64,000 nucleotides of DNA, from NCBI GenBank assembly GCA_019925105.1, contig JAHGAU010000021.1, positions 496,001 through 560,000 of the forward strand, in the 5' to 3' direction. This document shows, piece by piece, positions 47,901 to 58,710 of this stretch. The notes under the pieces are model-generated. The model saw only the letters and a list, made by a program, of their open reading frames with translations. It did not search any database and was not told the DNA's origin. The stretch comes from Niebla homalea (Eukaryota; Ascomycota; Lecanoromycetes; Lecanorales; Ramalinaceae). Every line of letters starts with the position of its first letter. The stretch's first letter is position 1. Made by a program: the position numbers and the translations under genes.

Positions 47901-49770
47901 TAACTTATCCTCCGCCTTATTATACGTTACTTTAAGGCTTTATTCCGTTATTTTAATTATATTTTTTAACGTCTTTTCAAGAAGGTATTATTAATACGTA
48001 ATAAAAACTTGATTATTAAAGCTATACGTAAAGAACTCCTCGACGGTATAAAAGTCTTTATTTACGTCTTTAATCCTTTTATAACCTTAAATATTAACTT
48101 TAAGTTTAAGGAAAAAATAAATTATTTATTATTTTCGGCTTTTCTTTTTAACCGGTTTTTAATAATATTAATAAACTACTTTATAATAATATATCTTATA
48201 ATAAAATAAAGTTAATATAAATAATAATTAACGGAATTAATTATATCCGGGCTTTTTTTTTTAATATTTTTTTTTAATCGTTTAAAGTCTTATAAATAAC
48301 TTTTAATTATTATATATAAGTTAAAGCTTATTCTTAAAGAAAGGATAATCTTTTTTTTTTTATTAAACCTGAATTATTATAGATAAATATCTTCGAGGAT
48401 TTCATAATTATTTTAAAAAGAACTTTTATCTAAATATATAGTTTAGATAGGGTAAGATTATATACGCTTATTCGGTAATCGATTAAGATATAAAAAGGAA
48501 TATATAAGGTTTATAATAGAATAAAGCTTTGCTTATAAATAAGGTTATAATCGTTAAATAAGGGATTTACGTAATACTTATAAATACGCTTTAAAGTTAA
48601 ATTAACTTATTTAAAAACCTTTATAAAGAGCTTATAAGCATATTTTATTTATATTTAAGTCTTTATATTTAAGATTAAATACTTTAAGTATATTAATAAT
48701 ACTTAGCTTCTTATTATAATTTAGCATTTTGCTTATAAGTCCGTTACTTAATATATAGATACCCTTAACTATTAAGCCCGTAATAATAGAAATTATTTTA
48801 TTATTTTATTTTAATTATTAATACTATACCCCTTATATTTATTTTAAGTTATTATATACTATTATAGTATTTAGGTTATAATTAATAGATTTAATATTTT
48901 TCTATCCTTATAAAGCCGTTTTACGGATTATACACTATATAATTATATGATTAATATTTAACCCGTATTTATTTAAGACCTTAATAACGGAGGTTTTAAT
49001 ACTATTATAATGAAAATAAAGACTAAGATAAGCTTAAAAATTATTAATAAGTTTCTTTTATTAATAATAATAAAGGATACTTAATATAATTATAATAACG
49101 TTTTTTATATTTTTATTTAACTTTTTATTTACCTTTTTATTTATAAACTTAATTACCTTTTTCTTCTTAAAGTAGGTTATAGTTAATATAAACTTAAGTA
49201 AATATATTATAAGAGTTACGGAGCGAAAAGTTTTATACTTTATTACGTCCTATATTTTTCTTTCGTTTTCCCTTTAAGTTTATTTATAGACTTAGCTATA
49301 TACTTCTGGAAAAATATAATTTATTAAGGGAGGTATATAAGCTCCTTACGTAAAAAACGATTATTTTATTTTAATTAATTAAAGGAATCGATTTTATTTA
49401 ACTTAAATTCTATAGAACCTTTTTATAATTCATTTAATAATATATTATCCGGTTTATAGAGCTGTTCAATTAATTAATTTTAATGGGTAATTTTCTTTTT
49501 TTTCCGGGTAATCGTTAAAAATTCCTTAAGGAATATATGAACCGAAAAGTTTAATTTACTTAATTTAATAAGTATTTTATCGGTCTTCTCCGCGTCGTCT
49601 TAACGTAATTATTGCGAGGAAGACTTCGGCTTTAATATTATATATATAATAAAGGCTCCCTTAAAGGTATAAGGATTATAAGATGTATATACCGGTAATA
49701 AGTTCCGTAAAAGCTTTAAAAGCTTATTCAAAGGATAAAAATCCATATTTAAGTCCGTAATAAAGGTAAT
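47900..49770 (-). pseudogene. OrsD/DUF3505-like protein relic
   Basis: Read on the minus strand with RIP stops taken as Gln/Arg/Trp, the segment has a protein-like flow. Near 48975-48900 comes 'NKYGLNINHIIIQCIIRKTAL'-like text (split here: NKYGLNINHI, IIQCIIRKTAL), and 48800-48768 gives 'IISIITGLIV'. These resemble the start of fungal OrsD-type domains, where a Cys-x-x-Cys...Ala-Leu zinc-binding segment is followed by an Ile-x-Gly-Leu-x-Val turn. Several expected Cys and His are Tyr or Ser, as RIP would produce. Its role is unknown in the family beyond likely DNA or zinc binding. Convergent with the RecQ-like relic. The assignment is tentative. Confidence 0.35.
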
Positions 49771-49918
49771 AGGTAATTAATATTATTCAGATAGCTGATA
49801 TAATAAGGGGTATCCGTGGTATAAGCAATTCATATATGCGGAAAATACGGAATACGCGGAAAAGTCAGAATTTTGTTAATAATGAAAACTACGCGCGACT
49901 GATATATATGGTAATGGG

Positions 49919-49956
49919 TTACTGGCCGAAAAATCGACTTTCTTGCTCAGACCCCC
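49919..49956 (-). repeat. Right terminal inverted repeat of the 8.1 kb element
   Basis: 38 bp, perfect inverted match to 41875-41912. It ends TCAGACCCCC. The GC-balanced island begins immediately after it. Confidence 0.85.
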
Positions 49957-49984
49957 TTCGGGGACCAAGGGTGGTTGATCTCAG

Positions 49985-50375
49985 ACTAAAGAGCACCCAT
50001 GAGTGGTTCGTAACGATGGAACGCTTGGCAGCAACGCAGTTCGCCAATGGTTTGACCCATTTCTCAAAAGTGGTTCAATCCTCATTTAATCGCTTGATAT
50101 ACATGTATAATGACGTGGAGGTCTCGAAATGCTCTTGTGGGGAAATCTTTAACATGCCATCAACCAGAGCCATAAGCTCGTTTCGTGGCTCAAATGTCCA
50201 GGAAATCTTTGTTGTCCCACGAGTCGAGCGCATTGTGGTAAGGATCATTTCTCCCGAACCACATAGCCTTCAAGTCTTCGACGACAGTGCGTACAGCACC
50301 ACTCCATTCGCTGGCGAATGCGCTCAGAGGGTCCAACGCAATCACATTCAATCTCATCACCACCTTCACTGTTCA
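49985..50375 (-). pseudogene. Decayed host gene remnant, unknown family
   Basis: In GC-balanced DNA the minus strand reads as plausible protein in two adjacent frames. From an ATG near 50355 it gives 'MRLNVIALDPLSAF' through 'NDPYHNALDSWDNKDF' (about 50200). After a one-base frame change it gives 'FEPRNELMALVDGMLK' through 'YMYIKRLNED', a TGA near 50075, then 'TTFEKWVKPLANC' and 'RSIVTNHSW'. One frameshift plus one CGA-to-TGA-type stop would explain the breaks. I do not recognise the family. The opposite strand is open for 184 codons (49836-50390), but its first 40 codons lie in the transposon end and its sequence is less protein-like. Either strand could be the true one. Confidence 0.3.
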
Positions 50376-50474
50376 ACGCTTGGGCCATAGCTAGCAAACA
50401 CCGTCATACAGTAGCCGAGAAAAGGGTCTCTTCAAAGGGATCAGGATGTCCGATCATGATGAATCCGCCTGGGA

Positions 50475-51256
50475 CTATGTCGCCACACCATGAGGTGCAT
50501 CTCTTTCTCTTTTCCTTTTGTACGTCAACCAAGCAAGCCAGGTTGCAAGTACGGTAGCAACACCCACTGGCACGCCAATACCAACGGCAATCTGATCTGA
50601 CTGAGACAGCCCCTTCTTGCTTGTTGGATGTGTAGAGTTCGTTGGTGGCGCAGTCGAAGCGACCGCAGTAGAAGTGGCTGCGCTGCTGCTGCTACTGCTG
50701 CTGCTCATCGAAGTGAATGTCATGACGCTGCTGGAAGGGGGGGCAGACCAGGGAATCTGGTGGAGTACAGGAAGTGCCTCTTGCTCTGCAGTAAGTTCAT
50801 GGCCCGGATAGGCGCATCCGACGGTGTTCCCACTGGTCTTAAAGCAGGTCAGGCCGGGGAGGCAGCAGAAATACCCTTCGTCATCGCACATTATCCATTC
50901 GGGGTTTGCGCAACGGGGACCGGTGGCAATGAGTGCGTTTGTACAATTGCCGACTGATGGGCCGAAAGATCAGCTTATTTTCTCTCCTTCGTCTTCTTTT
51001 GTTGGGGGACGGAAAAGCAAGAAAAGTACTTACCGTCTGGTGGACAGCAGACATTATTGTAACCTGGCACACAAGGAGAAGAGGCTGGACAACATCCTAC
51101 GAACGGGGGAGCAGTCAGGCCACACCCTGAATCGCTCGTTGGGCACGATCCATTCGCACGCAATGCAAACCCGCTCGATTGGCTAAGGAGTTGAGCGAGT
51201 GCGAAAGGCATGCACAAGGCCAAGACTAGAAAAGCAGAATTCGAAGGCGACTTCAT
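50475..51256 (-). CDS. Cys-rich type I membrane protein, two exons
   Basis: Exon 1 is 51256-51034 and exon 2 is 50953-50475 on the minus strand. The 80-nt intron (51033-50954) has GTAAGT at its start, CTGAT as a possible branch site and ATCAG at its end. Splicing is in phase 1 and gives 233 residues. Residues 1-22 are a signal peptide (MKSPSNSAFLVLALCMPFAL...). Residues 38-121 hold 14 cysteines, including three Cys-Cys pairs (55/56, 70/71, 104/105). N-glycosylation sites are at 35, 77 and 180. Residues 144-185 form a Ser/Thr/Pro stalk with eight consecutive Ser. Residues 195-219 are a membrane helix, followed by a basic stop-transfer KRKRERD tail. It is likely a cell-surface protein with its Cys-rich domain outside. 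The start was chosen for the signal peptide and the A at -3. The family is unknown to me. It is intact, with normal codon use, surrounded by dead transposons. Confidence 0.8.
50682..50705. repeat. Trinucleotide repeat coding for polyserine
   Basis: Eight GCT/ACT triplets on the plus strand give seven AGC and one AGT on the coding strand, Ser 158-165 of the membrane protein stalk. Such tracts vary in length between strains. Confidence 0.85.
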
Positions 51257-51482
51257 GTTTACAGCGCCAAAGTCTTGTCGTCGGAACTTTGTTGAAGTCT
51301 TGTCCTCAGACTTAAATGGAAGACTCCTCTCTCCTCTAAGTACCCACATCTTGGAAGGCGTGTTCGGGCTACACGCACCCATTTGTCCAGCAACGATAGG
51401 CGCCACACCGAGCCTGCAGCACTGCTTTTCTCGCTTGCTCCCACACCTCTATTCCCAGTATCTCGGCCTATGTACTCTATGA
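51257..51482 (-). promoter_or_regulatory. Upstream region of the Cys-rich protein gene
   Basis: About 225 bp lie between the start codon and the target duplication of the hAT-like MITE. The coding strand has purine-rich runs (GAGGAGAGAGGAG near 51330-51345). No TATA box is obvious, as is usual in ascomycetes. The core promoter must lie here or within the MITE. Confidence 0.4.
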
Positions 51483-51490
51483 GATGTATG

Positions 51491-51848
51491 CAGGCTGGCC
51501 AACAGTTTCAATAGTTGGGTAAATGGATGAAACCAACTGTTCAAGAGTCAAACATAGATGGTCCAGCACTGAAACCAACTAACTATTTGACAAACGGTTT
51601 CAACTATTAGTAGGAATGGGTAAAAAGCTACATCCATTTACCACAAAGGCATGTACCCTTGGCATCGCGAATCATATTCATCTCTACAAAAGTACCTTTG
51701 TACCAGGCTAATAGTTGGAATAGTTGGTCCAAATTTCAAACCAACTATTACCGAACTACCAGAATACCAAACTGACCCAATTATTTAACCAAACTATCAG
51801 CTTGAACTGACAGTTCGTAGTCATTTGGGTAATCCATTGGCCAGCCTG
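51491..51848. mobile_element. hAT-like MITE, intact ends, upstream of the gene
   Basis: A 358-bp element with 12-bp perfect terminal inverted repeats CAGGCTGGCCAA (51491-51502, 51837-51848). The 8-bp flanks GATGTATG (51483-51490) and GATGTATA (51849-51856) agree at 7 positions, the duplication length of hAT elements. The interior carries at least seven copies of ATAGTTGG or CCAACTAT in both directions, like the subterminal transposase-binding motifs of hAT elements. There is no coding capacity and no sign of RIP. It sits 235 bp upstream of the start codon of the Cys-rich membrane protein. Confidence 0.8.
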
Positions 51849-51856
51849 GATGTATA

Positions 51857-52243
51857 GAATAGACAAATTGGGCGGTACAACGGACAAAGAAAGTTTTGTG
51901 CCTCACATAATTGGTCAGCCTTGTCCGCAATCACGGAGGAAACGTCAGGCAGCAATGCAGTGTCATACATATGCCGCAAGATCGAACATGTTCGTATCGA
52001 CTGAAGACCCTCAGACCCTGCATCTTATCTCTCGCAAGGCTACTGCCGAGGAGTGTGTTGGCCGCGTGGGAGAGCTGAAACATGATATTACCACTCCACG
52101 CACGGGTACAGACTTCACGATCGATTCTCATCGGTGTCGATGACTACGAAGCTTCCAACTTATCTTATCCTCTTTGCTCCAGTACAATTACTGTCTTCAA
52201 GGTGTTTCATCTTAAAGCGGTACATTGACTAGCATTAACAACT
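51857..52243. other. GC-balanced intergenic DNA
   Basis: A 97-codon plus-strand frame (51850-52143) and a 66-codon minus-strand frame (51931-52131) overlap here. Neither has domain-like composition or splice signals that would extend it, so I treat the segment as non-coding host DNA, probably the upstream region of one or both neighbours. Confidence 0.45.
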
Positions 52244-52315
52244 ATGATACTTGCGCTTCTTACTGGGATTCTGCTTGCCTTAGGGTATTACATCTTCTAC
52301 GGATCGTGGTACTAA
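52244..52315 (+). pseudogene. Short membrane-anchor reading frame, possibly a truncated first exon
   Basis: An ATG at 52244 opens 23 codons (MILALLTGILLALGYYIFYG, then SWY, stop) that form one perfect hydrophobic helix. This looks like the N-terminal signal anchor of an ER membrane enzyme such as a cytochrome P450, whose gene would have continued to the right. A GTACTA at 52307-52312 could be a 5' splice site. Normal composition ends within about 20 bp, so the rest of any such gene has been lost or destroyed by RIP. A genuine micro-protein cannot be excluded. Confidence 0.3.
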
Positions 52316-52317
52316 AA

Positions 52318-52685
52318 GTCCTGGAGTACGTTAAAACCTCGAATTATTATCATTTATTTTAAGCTGTAATCTAAAGGTATTAAGTAAAATATAAAAAGCT
52401 CCGGGCTTAAATAAACCTCGACGCGCCGCTTAGATTATTATACTTTAACGGCTATAAGGACCTAATAAGGAGTATTCCTTAAGGCCCTAAATATAATACC
52501 GTAATTGCATTGAATATATTATTAAGCAGGATCCAGATTTTAGCGTACCCTAGGACTTTTAATACCGCGATCCGTACGTTAAGCTCGATCGCGATAACTA
52601 CCTTTTCGGAAGTATAATGTGAGAATATATATTATATATTGGTTATATAAGATAAGGTATTGTTTATAGTCTCGGAAGGTGAAAG
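52318..52685. other. RIP-degraded DNA at the right border of the island
   Basis: Composition drops sharply after about 52320. A mixture of degraded and less degraded words remains (for example CTCGACGCGCCGCTTAG near 52420). No gene is recognised. Confidence 0.5.
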
Positions 52686-52830
52686 GTAGGGCCGGGATGC
52701 TAGGGCCGGGAATATAATAGGGTCGGGAATATGGTAGGGTCGGGAATATAGTAGGGTCGGGAATATGGTATGGTCGGGAATATAATAGGGTCGGGAATAT
52801 TAAGGTCGGGAATATCGTAAGGTCGGTAAT
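52686..52830. repeat. 17-bp minisatellite, about eight units
   Basis: Units vary around TAGGGTCGGGAATATRG. The differences are mostly C/T and G/A, consistent with RIP acting on a once uniform array. It lies about 70 bp upstream of the target duplication of LINE copy 2, so it belongs to the target DNA. The Pro/Tyr-rich minus-strand frames here (52579-52959, 52700-52930) are products of the repeat. Confidence 0.85.
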
Positions 52831-52918
52831 AAAACTTATTAAATAATATAAAGTTAATAAAATAGATAGTAAAGTTGGATAAAGATAAATAATAAAAATA
52901 AATAAAGATGGATAAGAT

Positions 52919-55900
52919 AGCGACGAACAACGGGACCCCAGAGGTTCAAAACGATGCACGCGTATATAGCTTAAGTAATAATAAGGTAAATACCTTAAGT
53001 ACGATAAGCGGAAGTGAAATAGCGGTAAAAATAAAAAAGGTAAAAGGGCAGACGGCCTTTATTAACGGAAATAATAACAATTTATACGGACGGTATAAAG
53101 ACTATATAATAAAAAACTCTTAAATTAAATAAAAAGCTTATAATTAATAAGATACGCGTAAAAGGACATATATAACGCATAAAAATAATATAATTATAAA
53201 AGGTAAATAAAAAATAAAAGAGACGGGGATAATATATAACGACGGATAAAAAATAAACGGAGACGGAGAAAATTTTATTAAGTATATATAAATTAAGAAA
53301 AAGCCGGGTAAGGATAAAAGAATATTAAGTAATTAAGGATAAGCTATAAAAAAAAGTAACCGTTAAACGTATAAAAGGAATATAATAAGAGAAAGAATAA
53401 TAAAAACATTAAAGGGTTTCTTTATAATTAAATAGAAAGATATTATATTAAAGATTTAATTAATACTATAATTTAAGCTATAAAAAATAAAAAACTTTTA
53501 TATAAAAGCGGGGGCAAAATTAAGGAATTTAAAAAAACTATATGGAGCTTAAAAGGTAAAAATAAAAATATTAATAAAAAAAAGGCGAAAAGAATTAAAG
53601 AAATTATATATAAAATGAAAAAGTAACGGAAGAAGCTTTACGGATAAAGGTAAAAGTAAATTAAGTAATAAAAGTTATAAAAATAACGTTTATATTAACG
53701 GTAAAAAAGATAAAAATTAAAAAAGGCGGTAATATTAAAAAAGGCGAAAATAATAACTATATAATTATCAGATAAAAAAAAAAAGAAAAATATAATTATA
53801 AAAATGAATCCTTTATAATTAATAAAAGCGTTTAAAGTATCGGGGAGTTATTAATAAAGTAGATTATTATAATATATAAATTATAAAGTAAGGATATCCT
53901 TTTAACATAACTTTATTAAAAACGAAGGAAAAACTTAAAAAATCAAAAGGATAAATTAATAAAAAATGATATAAAACGGTAAATATATTAAGGTAATCGT
54001 TTGTTATCGCGGTAAATGGAATATATTTAATAAAAAATTTATAAGAAAAGAAAAGGAGGCTATTTTAAAACGAATAAAAAGGGAAAATATAATCCTTTAT
54101 CCCGGATTAAAGATCGTAAATTATAGTCTTCCCCTATAATAAAGAAATTAAATATCCTTAACCGGATAAAAAGGTATTCTACGGTTATCTTAAGTATAAC
54201 GTTAATAAGGATATACGATAATATCCTTAATAAAGGGGTAATAAAGGGTAAATCCCTTAAATTAATAAAACTATAAAATTGAACGGCGGATATCTATTAA
54301 TACTTTAAATATTAAAAATACGGATATATTATTACGAGGTACCCCAATAATATAAAGTATATAATATGCGTTAAAAAGTATAATACGTATAAATATATAA
54401 GCTTAATAAAAAATATATTATAATACGCGGCGTATAAGAATAATAACTATTTAACGTAAAAATTACGGTATACGGTAAAGGCTAAGGTGACTTAATATAA
54501 AAAGATTAGGATAACAATTAAAATTTAACGTTATAATTTATATAAATTTAAACCGTTAAAATAGTTAAAGACGGTCTTAAAATATAAACAGAACTCGTTA
54601 AATAAAGAAAGATAAAACGTAATAACCAATAACGTAAAAAAAAAAAAGGCTTATAGTAATATTAACCCTTAAAGTCGGCCGCCCGATTAAGATAATTATT
54701 ATAATAAGAAACCGGGGTAAATAACGCTTAACCTTAAAAAAAACTATCTATATAAATAAAAGTTAACGGGGAGAACTTAATAAAAGTTAATATATAATAC
54801 GTTTATACTTTTAAAAGTAATATAATATAACGTACGTAAGGAAATAATTAAAATTATAATATTGATATTTAAATTTAAGGAAATAAAGGATATTAATATT
54901 ATAACGATATAAAAATTACTATATAATCTATATATATATTTTTTTAATTAACCCGGGAAATAGTTTTTATTTAACCTTTAAAAGAAATAAAACAATATAG
55001 ATATATTTCTTTATAAATAAAAAGTTAAATATAAATAATTAAAATATTATTTATTACGGAGGGAATTTATATACGTTTTAAATTATATAAAAAGGAAATA
55101 TTAAAGAAAACTTAAATATTTATAACGTATATAATCCACTATTAGTTAATAGAAAAAAGCCTTTTATAATCCCGTTACTTAAGGATATTATAACCGTACC
55201 CAATAAATACCTGTTAACAAAAGACTTTAATCTTTATTATATTAAGTAAAACGAAAAAGGGTATACGATTAATTATATTAAGTTTAAAGAATTATTAATA
55301 ACTATTACCCGGTTTAACTTCATACTTTTAACGTTAAAAAGGATTATAATATAAAAAAATTAAGGATTTAAAACTATAATCGACTTAACGTTTAACTTAG
55401 AAGGTATCGTTAATATAATTATTATATATAAACCATAAAAGGACTTAAAATATAATTCGGATTATATACCGATATAGATAACCTTAAACTAAACCGTTAA
55501 TATGACCCTATTATTATTAATAAAAAGGACGTAAAAAACGGCTAAAAAAATAAAAGTTTATATAAAAATAAAGGAAACGGTAATATAATTTACGGGCCTC
55601 TTTTAATTAAATAATAAAAACCGGATTAATTTCTTTATAGAATAAATAATAAAGGTATTAAATAAAGTAATTAATAAAATAGTCCCGTTAATAAAGCCCT
55701 TTTAAAAAGTTAAAACTTATTAAAATAAAAATATATAACCGCAATTATAAAGGCAAAAAGGTTAATTAAGTAAGCTTTTAAGTATCAAAATTAAAAATAT
55801 TTAACTAATTAAGGGTTACTTAAAAGGGAAAAGAAAGGATTATTAAAAAGGTCAAGTAAAGATACTTTTAGTTTACGGTATATAATTTAACGGTTTTATT

Positions 55901-58691
55901 TTGTAATATTTAAAAGTTAATAAAATATAATAAAGAATAAAGTAAAAAATTAGAGTTTATTTTTAAATTCCCGTTCCTTAAGAGACCCGATAATATATTA
56001 ATTAATATTTTTAACGGTAAGATTAAAACCTTTAAAGAAGGATTTTTCCCCTTTTTATTAAAAGTTAATTTAAACAATATCAATAACGTTATATACCCCG
56101 ACCCCGTATTAATAAATAAAATAATAATATAAAATATAATAATTAAGGCAATTAATAAATTAAAGAAGGATAAAGCCTTAAAATTAAATAGGATTCTTAA
56201 TAAATTCTTATTAATAATAACTTTACCGTTTAAAAAGGGTTTTTTTATTTATTTTAAATATATTTTAACGTTGATTATTATTTACGTAAATTTAAAAACG
56301 ATTATCTTTAAGGAGTTTATTAAACCGGATTACTTTAAGGTAAAGTCTTATAAACTTATTATATTTTTTTATACATTAAGGAAAACCTTAAAAACGGTAA
56401 TAATAAAAATCCTTAATAATTATATAAAGAATTACGGACTTCTCCCCGATTAATAAATAAAAATAAGGAGAAATCGGTTAATAAAAGTAACCCTTAAAGG
56501 ATTAATTAATAACGTATATACGGTATAAAATTACGGGAAGAAGTATATTATAAGTCTTTTTTCTTTTAATATTATAAGTATCTTTAATAAAATAAATTAT
56601 CAAAGGTTATTATATAATTTAAAGAAAAAAAGGATATTACCCTTCTTAATTAAATAAATAAAAAGTTTTTTAAGCGATTAAGTTACGTTAATTAACTTAA
56701 GATAAAAAATAAGTTTAATAGAGCCCGTTATAATAAAAATTCCTTAAAAATTACTTATTCTTTTTATATTATTTTTATTTCTTAGCGATTTATTAATTAA
56801 AAAGCTTATTAAATTAAAATAAAAGGTTTAAGTTAAAAACTTTATTAATAACGTTTACCTTTTAATTTATAATAATTTTATACGTATAAACTATTTAAAA
56901 TTAAAATAGGTTTATAAAGTCTATCTTTAATAAGTAAAAACTTATAAAACTTAATTTATACTATATAAATATAAGCTTATCTATATAATTAAAAGCTTAA
57001 GGTTATATAATATAATAATTATAGTAAACTTAAATAAAATTACGATAAAGCCGGATATTAATATTAAAGTCTTTAAGCTTTAAGTAAATAAGAAAATTTA
57101 ATTAAAAAGATTATATAAAAAAGGTTTAAAAGAGAATAACTTTATAAGAAAAAGGCTTTATTTATCTCGCTATATTAATATAAAAAGTTACGTTATAAAA
57201 AAACCCGGATTATTTATTAAACCGTAATAAAACTAGTTATAATATATTTTATAGTTATTTAATATATACTTAAGGGTACTCCGGGATAGGAGAAAAAGCT
57301 TATCTAGATATTTTAGAAAGTTTAAAACCGGTATTTAAAAATAATTAACGGTATTTATAAGATAACCTTTATTTTAATATTAAAGTTTAAGGTTTTTATA
57401 CCGTTAATTAAGGTTTTATTAAATTAAATAATCCTTTAAATAAGGTTAAAAAGATATATATATTTAATTATAATAATAAGAAACGGGCGGATCCGCCAGA
57501 ATCTTAATGAATTTTAAGTTAAAAAAAAATAGATTAAGAATATTTATCTTTTTTTTTATTAAGATAAAGTGAAAATAAACTAAGAAGGAAATAAATTTTA
57601 CCGATATCCCGGAGGCTAATTTAAGTATATATAAATTCCCGTTAAACGTAAAAGAAACTGAAATTAAAAGGATTTAGAGAATAAAGGTTATAATAATTAT
57701 TTTATAAGCCATAATAAAGTAAATTAAATATTAACGGAAATATAAAGATTTAATATTTTAAGGTTATTATTACTTAATTCTTAATAAATAAAAGATTATT
57801 AATAAGTATCTCCGCCGTTATAATATTATAAAAAAAGTAATAACGTATTAATAATTTAAATCCGGACGGGTAAAAAGGGTTTAATTTACTTTTTATTTAT
57901 TATATATATCGGAAGTCGGATAAACGTTAAATATAAGTATAAATAAAGAAAATAAAACGTTATACATATCCTTATTTCTTATCCTTTATTTATAAAAGTT
58001 AAGTTAAGATTTATAATAAAAGTTAATATTTATAATTATTATTAAATATTATTTATAAAGTAAAATATCCGGGTAACCGTTAGGTTTATAATATCTACCA
58101 TATTATTATTATAGTTTAATTTCGTTACAAAAATGGATAAAGTTATTAAAGACTTTATAAAAAAGGCCCGTTATTAGCTAAAGAAGAAAAAGAGAAGCCC
58201 AAATTAATTATATTAATTATATAAACCCGAAAGCATCTTTTATAACCGTAAAAATATAATAATAAATATTTATTAAAAGTCTTTAAAAAACTCAACGGCG
58301 ATAATTAAGTAAAAGGGATATATATTAAGCGTATAAATATAAATAAAAATATTTAAAAATATTACGTAAAATTAAAATAATACGGATATATAAAGGAGCA
58401 GAAGAATAATAAGTTTAAGGGTAGCCTTTATAAGGATACGGTTATAATATTATAAATTTTCTTAAGAAAGTTAAAATATAAGAAGTATATAAATAGATTA
58501 TTACTCTTTAAACGGCCGTTAATATCTTTTACCTTAAGGGATAAAGGGTAAAGGTTTAATAAATGCCGGTTTTTACCTTAACGTTATAAGTATCAGGGTT
58601 TTACGGTTATTAATAAGGTTAAAAGGCCGCATATTAAGGAATGCCGGAATTAGCTTAACTAGACCCGTAATATAAATCAATCAATCAATTA
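52919..58691 (+). mobile_element. Full-length LINE (copy 2)
   Basis: It starts within the ORF1 start (GCGACGAACAACGGGACCCC at 52920) and ends in the shared AATCAATC tail (about 58675-58690). A flanking repeat of about 18 bp, AATAAAGATGGATAAGAT (52901-52918) and AATAAAAATGGATAAAGAT (58692-58710), is a target duplication with one substitution and one base gained or lost. The ATG at 52908 that now precedes ORF1 comes from the target, not the element. The RT, endonuclease and C-terminal regions parallel LINE copy 1. An open stretch at 56271-56453 is a chance survivor of ORF2. Confidence 0.8.
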
Positions 58692-58710
58692 AATAAAAAT
58701 GGATAAAGAT

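Larger units (their letters stand above)
41875..49956 (+). mobile_element. 8.1 kb element with 38-bp terminal inverted repeats, RecQ-like and OrsD-like relics
   Basis: The left end (41875-41912) and right end (49919-49956) are 38-bp perfect inverted repeats starting GGGGGTCTGAGCAAGAAAG. Similarity continues imperfectly inward to about 50 bp. The interior is strongly RIP-degraded while the ends are clean. Two convergent coding relics are readable: a RecQ-family helicase (plus, left) and an OrsD-like protein (minus, right). I could not find a target-site duplication. No DDE transposase, tyrosine recombinase or Helitron protein was recognised. The element may therefore be a transposon mobilised by these proteins, one mobilised in trans, or a duplicated segment with inverted ends. 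Confidence 0.65.

Noticed and set aside
41875..49956. Helitron as the identity of the 8.1 kb element
   Set aside because: Helitrons lack terminal inverted repeats and encode a Pif1-type helicase with a Rep domain; here the helicase motifs are RecQ-like and the ends are inverted repeats.
50318..50557. 79-codon plus-strand frame
   Set aside because: It overlaps the 3' end of the membrane protein gene on the other strand and has no domain-like features.
50617..50957. Plus-strand frames of 64 and 109 codons
   Set aside because: They are antisense to exon 2 of the Cys-rich membrane protein; the Leu or Ala runs come from the serine triplet repeat.
51210..51482. 90-codon plus-strand frame
   Set aside because: It is antisense to exon 1 and the upstream region of the membrane protein gene.
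51850..52143. 97-codon plus-strand frame
   Set aside because: It begins in the MITE target duplication, has no recognisable domain, and a competing frame lies on the other strand; more likely non-coding host DNA.
52579..52959. Pro/Tyr/Ile repeat protein on the minus strand
   Set aside because: It is generated entirely by the 17-bp minisatellite.
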